Shown: piece by piece, positions 1-11,799 of the stretch
How positions within the stretch are numbered: the stretch's first letter is position 1
Layout of the letters: every line of letters starts with the position of its first letter
DNA from: Ulota crispa
Lineage: Eukaryota > Streptophyta > Bryopsida > Orthotrichales > Orthotrichaceae
Length of the DNA stretch: 64,000 nt
Assembly: GCA_963920765.1 (NCBI GenBank)
Contig: OY987243.1
Location: 20,951,419 to 21,015,418, forward strand
Direction of reading: 5' to 3'
Made by a program: the position numbers and the translations under genes
The notes under the pieces: generated by a model
What the model saw: only the letters and a program-made list of their open reading frames with translations
What the model was told of the DNA's origin: nothing
The model's database searches: none

Positions 1-333
1 TTTTTCTTTACTCCTCTTATGAAACTCTCAAGCCTAGTAATTAGGGTCCAAAACATTTTGGTTGTAAGGCCTTTGCACATAATGCGCATGATAGAGAGAA
101 AAAGGCCCCCGTATACTTTTATTCAACAAGAGCTCCTATGCAATATATGACCAGTACAAACTTTAAAAAATTGGTCGAATTAGCCACAAATTTTGAACTC
201 CTAGTAAACTTGGCCTTCACATTCTAAAATTTCAAATCTGCAGAAGAAAGGTTGACGGTGACTGACCGTCACAAGGACTCAAGGGACAAGGACAACGTGG
301 CAAGAGCCAAGAGGGATGAGCTGCTCTTCCCCA
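1..333. other. AT-rich intergenic sequence
   Basis: No gene, RNA or recognisable transposon end is visible here. The short reading frames lack any family similarity. The stretch ends at the direct repeat that flanks the foldback element starting near 341. Confidence 0.5.
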
Positions 334-340
334 AAAGTAT

Positions 341-1491
341 AAGGGAAAATATCAAAAATGGGCCTGACAAATGGCCGTATTTCGAAAACAGGCCTGACAA
401 TTTCAAAATATCAAAAATAGGTCTCATCCGGTCCGGATCCAAGAAATGTTTGAGTTTTTGCAATTGAATTTCTTTGATTCCCAAACTAGTTTATCAAGGA
501 ATTTTTCCATTATTTTCTTTATTTCATACTATAAACATTGGAAAACCAAATTTTTAATTGGCTATTTAGCCCATATTTACAAATTGCAAACGGTTTTTTC
601 TCATTTCAACCGGCTAGCTTGGAACTAGCTGCTAGTTCTTCCCAGATGCCTCAACATATATGTAAAGTAGGCCTTGCAACTAAGGTGACCAAAATTTTGT
701 GCATGTTTATTTATGGGAATTGATATGAGCACACCTAGAATATATGCACACTAGGGGAGGAATAAATTTTAAATGTTTATCATCAAAAAGCTAAATTTGG
801 AAAATTTGAATTCATATTTGGATTTAGAGACCTTGATTTAGTCTAGAACCACAATGGACGTTACACTTGAACTATGCCCAATGGAAAATCTTAATTTTTT
901 TTGCAAATAAGGATAAAGGAAATAATTTGCCCCCTATCTAAGCTTTTCCATTGGGCATAGTTCAAGTGTAATGTCCATTGTGGTTCTAGACTAAATCAAG
1001 GTCTCTAAATCCAAATATGAATTCAAATTTTCCAAATTTAGCTTTTTGATGATAAACATTTAAAATTTATTCCTCCCCTAGTGTGCATATATTCTAGGTG
1101 TGCTCATATCAATTCCCATAAATAAACATGCACAAAATTTTGGTCACCTTAGTTGCAAGGCCTACTTTACATATATGTTGAGGCATCTGGGAAGAACTAG
1201 CAGCTAGTTCCAAGCTAGCCGGTTGAAATGAGAAAAAACCGTTTGCAATTTGTAAACATGGGCTAAATAGCCAATTGAAAATTTGGTTTTCCAATGTTTA
1301 TAGTATGAAATAGAGAAAATAATGGAAAAATTCCTTGATAAACTAGTTTGGGAATCAAAGAAATTCAACTGCAAAAACTCAAACATTTCTTGGACCCGGA
1401 CCGGATGAGGTCTATTTTCGATATTTTGAAATTGTCAGGCCTGTTTACAAAATACGGCCAATTGTCAGGCCCATTTTCGATATTTTCCCAA
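341..1491. mobile_element. Long foldback (hairpin) element, about 546-bp arms
   Basis: The arm at about 343-888 is almost exactly repeated in inverted orientation at about 944-1489, around a loop of roughly 55 bp; mirrored short ORFs in the two arms show the same relation. The heptamer AAAGTAT lies just outside both ends (334-340 and 1490-1496), as expected of a target-site duplication. The inner part (from about 717 outwards to 1116) is the same sequence family as the shorter hairpin at 13139-13646. No transposase is encoded, so this is a non-autonomous foldback element or a very large MITE. High arm identity suggests recent insertion or arm gene conversion. Confidence 0.85.
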
Positions 1492-1753
1492 AGTATGATT
1501 ATCTACCACTTGCACTTGTACTTGTACTTCCCCCCAACACCACCGTCATGTAAATTCTATTGAAATCAGGCTCACATACATTGCATTCTTCCAATGCCAA
1601 TCGGATATGGTACTCCGGATAAAATATTCTTCTTTACTCTAGAATGTCTGAAACAGCTCTCTAATTAATCCCTTACTTTTTTTAGTTGGAAGAAAAAGAA
1701 ATTTTAATTTCAGGAGAAAACTATTTACAGAGATCCCCACCGACTGGCCATAA

Positions 1754-1893
1754 GAGCATCTCCAGTGCAGCACGCAGGCTAACCCGGAACACCCAGCTCC
1801 ACGAATTAAGAGCCATCAGACCACGGTCTGATGGCTCTTAATTCGTGGAGCTGGGTGTTCCGGGTTAGCCTGCGTGCTGCACTGGAAATGCTC
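1754..1893. mobile_element. Near-perfect Tourist-like hairpin MITE
   Basis: The element is an almost perfect 140-bp palindrome with a 2-nt loop at 1823-1824 and one evident mismatch near the ends. It starts GAGCATCTCC and ends GGAAATGCTC, and TAA lies on both sides (1751-1753 and 1894-1896). A 3-bp TWA duplication with GAGCATC-type ends is typical of Tourist MITEs mobilised by PIF/Harbinger transposases. Its ends match those of the larger element at 16411-16785. Confidence 0.85.
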
Positions 1894-1896
1894 TAA

Positions 1897-3817
1897 GGTT
1901 GGTAAGCAGCCCCAAGCAGGGTTTTTTTTTTTTTTTTCATTTTCCAAGGGCAAAGCGATCAGCATGCAAGAATGCAAGCAGGTAAAAAAAATGAATAGAA
2001 ATGGATAGAATTGTCAACATGTACTCATTCATTCATAAGTTTTATTAATATTAGTAAACTTCATCCAAAATCTGGCAAAGTTGGTGTTGACTTGGGGAGA
2101 GCTTAGGCAGTTTCATCCATTTTTTCACTATATTTTTTTAGTGTATTAGTAGCAAGTGACAATTTGAGGTAAGATTTAGGCAAAAAAATTGCCAGGAAAA
2201 AAAACATGACCCCAAGGTGAATTTTAACCCCTAGAGGATTAAATGGCTGTTCAATAGCCACTTGAGAACTTGGGTAGTGTCATATGGAGTTAATTTTTAT
2301 TGAATGTTCTCAATAATTGTTATAGTAGGTGCAAATATGTATCCCCAAGTGGAAATTTAATTTTTTTCCCCAATAGGATGCCCGGTTCAAAAGTTATGTT
2401 GCCCAAAAGAAATTGGGCAGCTTTGGTAGTTTGGCCATCTTTGGAGAATCTTATGCAAAAAATCTTTTCAACTTTTTAAATTTGGCATGTATGTAACCAA
2501 AAAAATGTGGTGTGCAATTGTCAAAAAAATAAAATAAACTAAGCTCTCACATCACATTTTGAAGGGAGTCAAACTTTGTTAACTATGTTCATGGAGTTTG
2601 AAGAAAAAAAAAATCCTCTAACTTCAAGCCCTATTATCTTTCAATTGATAAACCCAAAGCTCTTGAATATTTTTTTCACTTGTTTCAAATGTTTGTCTCT
2701 AACTTCTCACCATTTGGATTTTAAATAAAAAACTTTCTCATTGCACAAGAAATCTTGAAAGAATGACTAATGAATTGTCAATTCACTAAACCTCCTTGCA
2801 TTGCAGGGTGATTTAGAATAAGCCTGATTCTATATTTGCTTTTGAAAATTTTCATGAGGGAACCTAACATCATATACTTGTGAATGGTCAAAAAGCTCAA
2901 ATTTGTGTAGAGCAAAAAATTTACTCTAAGAAGGGTCAGAGTCTGCTAACCTTATCTTTGCAGGAATGAAAAAAAGTTATCTTTCTCACTTCAAACGTTA
3001 TAATCTTACAATCTGCGTGGTCAAATGGGCTGACAACTCATAATAACTTATCTGTTTTACACTCTTTTGTACGGTTGAAATTGAGAAAAAAATGTCTTTA
3101 TTTTCAATTTTGGGCAATGCACTAAAAGTGGGCAGTTTTTGAGTTTTTTTTCAGAAAATACCCTTAGTTCTTTACGGGTTGAAGGACCAATGAAAGTCTG
3201 GCAAAACGAGAAAAAAAGTTCATTGTAAAAATAATGCCAAAGCACCTATAGCAATACAAGCACCTTTCTAGTCACAATTTGCCTTTTTGGTTTCTAGTAT
3301 GTTGTGAGTGAATAATTATTGTGGGTTAGTGAATATTGTGTCCCATGGTGATTTTCTCTATTGTCACAAACATTAGAACAAGCGAGAGACCACATACCCT
3401 ACAGACTGTGGTGTTCGAAAGCTTGAATGTACTCCTAAACTACTTTGAAAGAATACCATTGTGAAGAATGCGAATCCACAAAATTTTTACAGAATATGAG
3501 AATTAGTGATACCATTCAAAATAGTGTGGTCTACAACATAGGGTGATTTTAGTGTAACGGTTATGAAATGCCAGATGTCAACAGTGAGGGGGATGCCAAT
3601 GCCAATGTGTCGGTATTAAAATATGAAAACGGGGTCTCTCATAAGAATTGCAACCCCTCCTAAGGCTTGTTTACAAACGTGTGATACTGGTTTGTTTCTT
3701 AGAATAACAAGTGGGAGGGGGTTTCCTTGATGTGATATGCCGCACCAGGAACTTAATTCCAAATATGTTATTTGTCATCAAAAACAATTCCAACAGTACT
3801 AGCGAAGTCTGGTCCTT
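1897..3817. other. Intergenic, old repeat remnants
   Basis: No gene is visible. The part at about 1985-2210 resembles 9183-9370 (shared wording around an ATTTCATCCATTTTTTCAC core and a GAGGTAAGATTTAGG core), so both are copies of one dispersed repeat. A TTAACCCCTAGAGG end at about 2226 may be a broken terminus of the TTAA family. The remainder is unassigned AT-rich DNA. Confidence 0.5.
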
Positions 3818-3821
3818 TTAA

Positions 3822-4247
3822 CTCCTAAATACCCAAGCGACCAGATTTGGATCTTTATAAAACCTTATATAATCACTCTTTTTAGTATATATATTTTTGA
3901 AGTAGGGGTTTGTTTTGAAGTCTATATTTGATTAAAATTAGACATGTAATGACCTTAAACTTCATATTTTTTTAATGACTATTTTTTTAGATTTGATATG
4001 TAAAATGAGGATTAGAAGACTTCAAGTCACTTTTGCAATTTTAATACATTTGTGTTCAAATATTATAATTTTTTGAACTATAAGTGATATTGTTATATGT
4101 GTTTTCCCATGTAATCTCTAACATATTTAGTTTAAATTTATACTATTACAATTGAAAAAAACTTGATGAAGTTTATGAAAAGGTTGATCAATTGTTCAGT
4201 TTCATGGAAATTCCAAGAAGCTCAAATAGACCTTGGGCATTTAGGAG
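3822..4247. mobile_element. TTAA-family MITE (piggyBac-like ends), 426 bp
   Basis: The left end is TTAA followed by CTCCTAAATACCC and the right end is GGGCATTTAGGAG followed by TCAA, so the terminal repeats match and one flank carries a one-base change from TTAA. The interior shares stretches with the copy at 12489-13134. There is no coding capacity. Confidence 0.65.
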
Positions 4248-4307
4248 TCAATCTTACCAAAGCAAATTGCTTTTGATCTTAGGTGAAGTTCAAGAATGGT
4301 GTTTATA

Positions 4308-4704
4308 AGGTAGGCGCACCCCATCCTTGTCATGTCCCCATGGGCGTTACCCGACATTGTCAAGAATTAACAAAAATAAATCAGATGGTTATGGGTAATT
4401 AAGTGATAGTTATGGGTGACAAAGTGATGGTTGTGGGTGACTTGCATGATGGTTTTGAGTACCCATCTCACTATTTAAGAACCAACAAGCTTTGTTTTTT
4501 GCATCTCTTACACATGGTTAGTAAAATTTCAGTGATTTTGGACTTTGAAAAATCTTTGTGAACAAATGCTTGCAATTGGAACCTTGAAGTTGATGCCAAT
4601 ATTTTTGGTTTCCACTTCCTAACTTACAATACTTTTTTCAAAGTTAGTCAATTAGTTTACCTACTCCAAAACCCTTATTTCCACACTTATGGGTTTGCCT
4701 ACCT
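4308..4704. mobile_element. TA-family MITE (AGGTAGG ends), divergent copy
   Basis: The ends are AGGTAGGCGCACC and TGGGTTTGCCTACCT with TA on both sides (4306-4307, 4705-4706). The interior differs from the standard copy and contains a short degenerate tandem repeat of a GATGGTTATGGGTGAC-like unit at about 4383-4470. Confidence 0.65.
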
Positions 4705-4784
4705 TATACAAAGTGCAAAACCTTTACCAAAGGGCCTCTTGCAATGGAAGGAAGTTGCAAGGGCCTTAGCCCTTAGTCATAATA

Positions 4785-5098
4785 AGGTAGGAGCACTCAT
4801 AAGCAACGCTATCCCCATAACTGTCAGTTCTGAAATCTTGAAAAATCTTTGGAAGTAAATAAATATAATGACAAGGATGTACAACATGTGAACATGAAAT
4901 CTTGATAATGGTTATGGGTACAATGGCAATTTGCTCTTTAAAAATTCACAACTTATTCTCACAGTATCCAAATAATACTTTCAAAATTGCAAACTCATTA
5001 TTTTTGTGTTCCTAATAGGATCCTATAATTTGCTAGCTGTTTATTAATACTCATCATATTCAAAACCCTTAGATTGATGCTTATGGGTGCTCCTACCT
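4785..5098. mobile_element. TA-family MITE (AGGTAGGAGCAC ends), 314 bp
   Basis: The ends AGGTAGGAGCACTCATAA and TTATGGGTGCTCCTACCT are inverted repeats with TA on both flanks (4783-4784, 5099-5100). The interior is nearly colinear, in opposite orientation, with the copies at 44377-44689 and 63024-63337. It encodes nothing and depends on a transposase elsewhere. Confidence 0.8.
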
Positions 5099-5100
5099 TA

Positions 5101-5770
5101 TGCATTTTTTTACAAGATCGGATTTAGTAGTTTTGTTTTTTAAATCTATATCATAAGTTCAATGTTATAAAGTTAAAAAATTTAAGATGAAGTCTTAAAC
5201 GTTTTGCAACGAATATCTCTTCATCATCTAGGTTTATTAGCACGCTTTCTAACAGAAGTACAAATTGCCATGTGCACTTCAATTCTTGTGATTACTTGCA
5301 TTTGTGGAAAAAATAAAGCAAAATTAGGCATTTTGGATAGATTTTTTACACTGCATGTTTTTTTATAAAATATTTTGACATGCCCATGCATTTATTACTC
5401 CCTTTTCATTCAAAAGTTTCCCTAACACAATGTTTTGCATTACAAGTGGAGATGCTTTTACAGTGTCAAGCTTTACATTGTAAGAAATTTTGTCTTTGTA
5501 AATGGGACATCTTGCTGTAGGTTAATGGTAGAGAGAGCCGGCCACCTAGTCCTTAATACATAAATGCTCAAGGCTACTTTTATCGTTTTCAAAAGACAAA
5601 TTTAAATTTTTTTGAATTGTTGTTGTCACATCACTATTAAACATTGAAACATATTTGTAAATGCAGGATATTAAACTTCAAAACTTCTAGATGGTGCTGT
5701 CAAAAAAATTTAAAAAAGCCACTAGGGTGTTAAGATATTTGTTATTGAATGCAGAAAAGATTGGAATTTA
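5101..5770. other. AT-rich intergenic sequence
   Basis: No gene, RNA or clear transposon end is visible between the TA-family MITE and the first CACTA MITE. Confidence 0.5.
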
Positions 5771-5892
5771 CACTAGTAGAAAATGAGTCCTAATCAAGTG
5801 GTCCTAATCAACAATGCTATGTTTCAAATGTCCTAATCAAGATGTCCAAATCAACAAAATATTGTTGATTTGTGTCCTATTTTCTTCTAGTG
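5771..5892. mobile_element. CACTA-type MITE, 122 bp
   Basis: The sequence starts CACTAGTAGAAAATGAGTCC and ends with the near inverted complement TCCTATTTTCTTCTAGTG. CACTA ends with CACTAGNAGAAA or CACTACAAGAAA are the hallmark of the EnSpm/CACTA superfamily. The flanking triplets (TTA and ATT) do not match, so the target duplication is lost or misplaced. Confidence 0.65.
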
Positions 5893-6407
5893 ATTATTAT
5901 TTTTTTGAGGTCATGCAAAATTTGTTTTTAAAAATGGCAACTTTTGTGTAAAAATTTGGGAATCCTCACTTTTGATACATCAACATTTGTTGTTATTACT
6001 TCATAACTAGTGACTCCCCTTCCAAATTCATGGCCACAATTTCACAAGTGAATTTGCAATACAACAATCAAAGAGCTATCAAGTATCAACTAATATAAAG
6101 ATTTTTTTAACTCCAGTTATTGACCAAGAATCACTATGAATAAAGAAAAATCAATGGTGAATTTATTTTAATTCCTATAAGAGAGAAATGAAATTAACGC
6201 AAAAGAACATCTTGACTTTATTAGATGATGAATTTTTTATATAAGGCCCTCCACTACCCAAAAGAAGATCTTAACTTCATTCTCAACTTGCTACCCATTT
6301 TTCCAATTTGGAAGCTTGTTGCAGGCTCTTTGGTGACACTATTCATCACACTTTTCAATGCACAACAAGCGTGCTTACAATTTAGCTTTCATTGAAATCA
6401 TTGAAAT
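5893..6407. other. AT-rich intergenic sequence
   Basis: Nothing is recognised between the two CACTA MITEs. Confidence 0.5.
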
Positions 6408-6548
6408 CACTACAAGAAAATGGGACCCAATTAACAATATCGTGTTGATTTGGATCTCTTAATTAGGACATTTTGAACATAGTAGTGTTGATTAGGACAT
6501 GTTTGTATTGATTGAGATTGCTTGATTTTGACAGAATTTCTACTAGTG
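6408..6548. mobile_element. CACTA-type MITE, 141 bp
   Basis: The left end CACTACAAGAAAATGGGACC and right end GAATTTCTACTAGTG are imperfect inverted repeats, flanked by the triplet AAT on each side (6405-6407 and 6549-6551), the 3-bp duplication expected for EnSpm/CACTA elements. It is non-coding and related to the copy at 5771-5892. Confidence 0.75.
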
Positions 6549-6691
6549 AATGTAGAATGCAACACATTCAAAGTGAACATTAAAGCTAACTTTAGACTAC
6601 AACTTCTCCAAAAAAATTAAAAACATTAAAATCCTAGCCTTTAGGAAGATCTTAACACCAAAATTTGGTGCCTTGGGCATTTAGGGGTTAA

Positions 6692-7922
6692 CCCTTGAGC
6701 GCCCCACTGCCTTATATATGGCCTCCTACGATTTCAAAGCCTTATTTTGAGGACTAGATCTAACTTTTTGATCTTGCTATGAACTACAATTATGAAGGCA
6801 TTCAAGTTGTTCATTCTAATAGAGTAATGGCGAGGAAAGCCAAATGTTGTACAAGTGTTGCAAGAGACTTGATTGGGTGAAACACCATACGGGGCATGGT
6901 GGCAAGCACATGGGGTGTGGTGGCAAGCCATTAGAGGAAAATGAGCTCAAGTGAGAAGGCCCCTATGGGAAGTGGTTGGAGGGGTTAAAAGCATTTAAAT
7001 GTGATGTCATTGTTCAAATAAAAAGAGACTAATACCCTATACCCACTTACAAGTACTTCATGAAAGTAATTTTTCTTTACAATATCATATGCTTTTTGTT
7101 TGATGAGTGTCCTTATTTGATTGGGAATTCTAGTCCTAGCTTATTCTTGTGTCCCACAGAAGGTCCTTGTATTTGTCATTGTCATGTTATTATATTGTTT
7201 TCCATCATCAATCCTTTTGTTATGTACCATGGTACATTTGAGTACTTCACACAAGGTAGAGACCCTTGTGTAGGTACCTTACCAATGCTTCTCCTACCTT
7301 AATAAATAGAGTGGTTTGTTAAGGTGTAGGCCTTCTCTTAAGCTCATTTTTCCTCTAATGCATACGGGGCATGGTGGCAAGCAGCGCTTTACAAGTTGCA
7401 ATTGGTAAATTTCCCTTACAAGCTTCCTTGTGTAAGCTTTGTGGTAGCGGGAAAGTTGTTGGCAAGGGTTCAAGCATGTTCTAGACCCTTATTATGGCAA
7501 CTATGAGCGACTGTGCCGGTCATTGTTTTCCGTGCAACAGCAATTTGAAGCCCTAAAACTTGACATAAAAAGAAGTACAATCTTCAATAATTTACAAGCG
7601 TGTGTGTTCACATCTAATCTTGCTACTCACAAAAATTTGAGATGAATCTCGGGCTTATAGAATTTTGTAAAAATCATCAAATAGCAACTACCTACCAAAG
7701 AATGAGATTTTGTCATCACATGTTGTTTGATCAAATGTTATAATCTCCCATCTTTCACAATCAATTGTTTCCAAAATTTGCAAGCCTTCTTCTAAGTAGG
7801 TGTTCCACTACTTTCAATGGTCACTTTTTGTGGATCATCCGATTGACTAAGATACAATGCATCATAGTTGTTGGTCTCCAAAAACCCTGATTTTGGTGAA
7901 ATCAACCTAGGTGCTTAAGGGT
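6692..7922. mobile_element. TTAA-family element carrying a nested MITE
   Basis: The left end is TTAA (6688-6691) then CCCTTGAGCGCC, and the right end is GGTGCTTAAGGG then TTAA (7923-7926). A nested 432-bp MITE at 6929-7360 accounts for the extra length; without it the element is about 0.8 kb. Interior sequence from about 6727 reappears at 63495-64000, so that stretch is another copy. The piece just left of 6688 (ending GGGCATTTAGGGG) looks like the right end of a further, truncated TTAA element. Confidence 0.7.
6929..7360. mobile_element. CATTAG-family MITE nested in TTAA element, 432 bp
   Basis: The left end CATTAGAGGAAAATGAGCTC and the right end, which reads the same on the other strand apart from small changes, are long terminal inverted repeats. 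Related copies lie at 41217-41646, 43418-43877 and 55419-55928. A 22-bp sequence is present exactly at 6886-6907 and 7361-7382, but 21 bp separate the left copy from the element, so it is not a simple target duplication. Confidence 0.7.
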
Positions 7923-7987
7923 TAACGAAGAGAAGAAACAATCCTGGTGTAATGGTGTGCATCGTGAATTATGTTACCAACCTCAAT

Positions 7988-8854
7988 ACAGTACCAATTA
8001 GTATTGATAAGTAGAACTTGTTTTGGCATTCCAAAGAATTTTGTATAATAAAAAATTTAAAGGTCATTTTAATCTCATATTTTTGGTGTCTAATTCCCAT
8101 GCAATTCCAATCAACCATACCAAATCTTGGTTACTACAAATCAAAATCTTATTTTTGGTACGTTGTTTTGTGTCAAAATCACGGTTTTACAAGAAAGTTG
8201 ATCAAAACTCATTGGTGATGAATTTTTAAGATTTGATTGCATGGATAGGTAGGAGATATCCAAACACACATCTTTCCTTTTAACAAACATCTTCAAAAAG
8301 TTTAAAATTTGATTAATAGAGGTTCAAATGCTGGAGTGATCATGACCAAATTTAGTAAAATAGATAATTCTTTAAGGTAATTAAATTGTGTTATTTGACT
8401 CATACATTATGATTATATCTATACCTTTGAACATGATGATATGTTTATTTTGCCAAAAGCTAATTAGAAAGGGAGATATTTATTTTACTAAATTTGGTCA
8501 TGATCACTCTAGCATTTGAACCTCTATTAACCAAATTTTTAACTTTTTGAAGATGTTTGTTAAAAGGAAAGATGTGTGTTTGGATATCTCCTACCTATCC
8601 ATGCAATCAAATCTTAAAAATTCATCACCAATGAGTTTTGATCAACTTTCTTGTAAAACTGTGATTTTGACACAAAACAACGTACCAAAAGTAGGATTTT
8701 GATTTGTAGTAACCAAGATTTGGTATGGTTGATTGAAATTACATGAGAATTAGATACCAAAAATATGAGATTAAAATGACCTTTAAATTTTTTATTATAC
8801 AAAATTCTTTGGAATGCCAAAACAAGTTCTACTTATCAATACAACTGGTACTGT
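7988..8854. mobile_element. Foldback element with about 375-bp arms
   Basis: Sequence at 7988-8363 is repeated in inverted orientation at about 8479-8854 around a loop of about 115 bp; the two arms contain mirror-image versions of the same short ORF. The ends read ACAGTACC and GGTACTGT. No clear target duplication is seen. It is not obviously related to the foldback elements at 341 or 13139, and it is non-coding. Confidence 0.8.
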
Positions 8855-9516
8855 ACAGTCTACAGTCCACACTCCTCCCCAAATTCCGGGAACAGACAGA
8901 AAGGTAACCACTGAAACAAAAGAGACATTTATTTCAGTACCCCGTCAGAAGATAATAGTTGCCAATTCAGATTCAATATACCGTGCCAATTAAAGTGGGG
9001 CACCGACCCCCGGCCCCCGCGTCCCTCGATCCGAAAGTGCCAGTAGGCCCAGTACAGGTTCGCAGTATCAAAGTAATCAAAGGATCAAACCCTTGCAGAA
9101 TCCAACTTTGATCAGATGCAACTTTCAAATTTTGATTATTTTGTTGGTCGCCCGACAGGCACCCAACAATGAAAAATTTGAACAGAAATGGATAGATTCG
9201 ACGATTTGTGCACATTCATTCATAAAATATACCGATTTTATTAACTTTCACATTTGTGTTTGCTTGGGGAAGGACCTAGTAATTTCATCCATTTTTTCAC
9301 ATGATTTTTCTAGTGTAATGGTAGCTAGTCCAAAATTGAGGTAAGATTTAGGGTAGAGTTTGCCAAGAATTTAAAGGGTGATATGATGTTCACAATTCTT
9401 GCTCTAATGCCATGTCAAAGCAACCCGTTTGGAACTGATGAAGAAGTAAATTGTACATTGGAAGTATTGGGGGACAACTACTAGTATGCTTGCGGTTTCA
9501 TGCGTAGTTCTATTAA
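8855..9516. other. Intergenic with a GC-rich patch
   Basis: No gene is recognised. About 8995-9065 is unusually GC-rich for this region. About 9183-9370 is a diverged copy of the dispersed repeat also seen at 1985-2210. Confidence 0.45.
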
Positions 9517-10461
9517 TCCTAAAGGACCAACTATCCCCTCGGGGGACAAATGGATTTTGGGCATGTATCTACAACTAATTCACTTTTTGTGAATTTTTGA
9601 AACTTTCATAGAAGGTGGGGGAGTTCAAAGATCTATGTGGGCATCTAACTTTTTCTTCATTCCAACATTTATTGAAGAAGTTATGCATGAAAATCTGGAA
9701 AAGGCAAGGAGGGTGGGCACTCCAAAAAGAAAAAGAAAATTTCATTTAAAAAAAATAAGAACCTAAAATTGGTTCTTTAGATTTATACAAATGTTGGAAT
9801 CTTTAAATCAATCAATTTTGATTGATGAGATGAAAGTTATGAGAAGTTTTAGTTTGCTGGTAGGTATGGGATTCCCAAACCTCCATTCTTTTTGCCCCTT
9901 GTAAAATTTGTTGCTTTCCTTTTTTGAGCTCTTCGTGTTTTTTTTTGATTTTTTTTTTCTGAGTTGTAGTAGGCTAATATTCCTTGGTTTTCACCATTTG
10001 GATCAAAGTAATTCAGATTTTTGAATTTTACATAAATCCTCCAATTTTGCCTAGTGTATATGCAAATTTCATGGCCTTATGACATTGCAGGATTTTACAA
10101 AGTATGATCCACACCTCCAATTCATTTGAAAATTTTCCTACACTTACCTGACTTGGTCTTCTACATGGGAACAAAAAACCTCAACTTTGTGTTGAGCAAT
10201 TTTTTTGATGTAGGAGCAGTCAAAGGCTTCTAAAACTTTTGGGCAGCACGAAATTTTTTTTTTTTTCATTTTAGATGTCAACATCTCACTACTCTACGTC
10301 TAAAATAAGCTGAAATTTTTCCCATAGGTATCTCCCATTGTCTAGGACAAGATCTTACAATTGAATTTCCAAAAAACTTATTAAGAACCTTTCTACTCAT
10401 TTGTCCAAAAATGGCAATTTTTAGTGATTTTCAAAGAAAAAAGGGCTCGGTCCTTTAGGGG
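9517..10461. mobile_element. TTAA-family element (piggyBac-like ends), 945 bp
   Basis: The left end is TTAA (9513-9516) then TCCTAAAGGACC; the right end is GGTCCTTTAGGGG then TTAA (10462-10465). Most of the interior is alignable with 61057-61980 and with the non-nested parts of 41804-44059. No transposase frame is present. Confidence 0.8.
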
Positions 10462-10465
10462 TTAA

Positions 10466-11337
10466 AGACAATTTCTCTACCATTTAAGGGTAACAATTTG
10501 GAGACACATGTTTGTAAAGATTGAAAACCACCAATTTGAAACAGACTAAAAAGATGACGATATAGAGTTGAGAGATCTATTCTTATGTAAAAGAGTGAGT
10601 TCCACCACTTGTCTTTACAAGATTCCATTTTGGAACGCTGGTTTGGCTTAGTGGGCTTGATCTTGACCACACCGTACCCACATCTTCACACCAAAAAACT
10701 TCAAACGGTTGGTGAGCACCTCTCAAGAAGGCTCTTGCATTGTTGGAATAGGGTTGTTCAAGCAGGCCCTTGTCTTTATTGTCTTTAGAATGCAAGGAAA
10801 GGGGTTTTTGCATTAAGAAAAGTTATCCTAAGGAAATTTAAATAAGTACCTTCTTCTAAAAAGTATCATTGCAACAAGGACAAAGTCTCTTGTAGTGTAG
10901 CCTGCTTGTTTTCTTTTTGAAAAGATTCTAAAGCACCTAAATTTCACTCATTAATTGGATATTGCATGAATTATAAGCTGTAAAAAATAAGATCTTGTTA
11001 ATTGTAGAAGCCCTTTATTTCTTTCAAAGTTGTGTGTTTAGATGACTTTCCAACGTACTAGAAAATTTCTCCACAATATTGAATAGTATACATAAACCAT
11101 GGCACGAAAATCTCTTGTTCATCACAGAGGATTGTGAAAGTTCTGCAAAATTGGGGATTTGAAAGCATTACGAGAATTTCACTATGTAATTTGGGGATTG
11201 TGGATTCTTCATCCAAAATTGTAACTTCTATTCTTCATCCATGATTGGAACTTCTGTTCATCCATTTCCATGTGGGTGGTTTAAGTAAACTAATACACTT
11301 CTCATTGAGCATTATTGGAAAACAGCTTTGTTCGGAT
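10466..11337. other. Intergenic, unassigned
   Basis: No gene or element boundary is recognised; the reading frames here show no family similarity. Confidence 0.45.
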
Positions 11338-11583
11338 AATGTTATTTTGTGAGTAAAACAGTGAGCTTATGAGCGGTGAGCCAAAAATTTGTGAGCAAAA
11401 ACTAATTTTGAGCTCAAAATCAATGAAAGAACTTAATTAACAACAAAATTTTCAAGAGATGAACATTTATAATGCAAAATTATAAGACCCTATGTACACA
11501 TTTATAAGTGAATTTTAATATTTTTGACCAAAAAAATCTATACTCACGGCTCACAAATCCCCACTCACGGTTTACCATTCCCT
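11338..11583. repeat. Dispersed repeat pair member (GTGAGC-rich)
   Basis: This segment aligns along its length with 18340-18585, sharing a TTTTGAGCTCAAAATCAATG core and a CAAGAGATGAA core. The edges carry GTGAG/CTCAC motifs in opposite orientation, so it is probably a MITE, but exact ends and target duplication were not resolved. Confidence 0.5.
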
Positions 11584-11799
11584 GTCCTTAGACTTCCCTC
11601 CACATCGATCCTTCTTCTTCTTTTTCTATTGCAATGCTCTTTTTGTCAAGCCTTATCCTATATTTAGGCTTGAATCTTGATCCTTTAGTCTTGATTTGTA
11701 TCTAACAACGTTCAGAGGTATGTGTTTAAGTTTTCTAATACTAGATAGAAATGAAATCCATCCATGGCTCAGGAGTCAGGACGCGTTTGGATGTCCTTA

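Noticed and set aside
7060..7302. 80-codon plus-strand ATG frame
   Set aside because: It sits inside the nested CATTAG MITE and has no conserved features.
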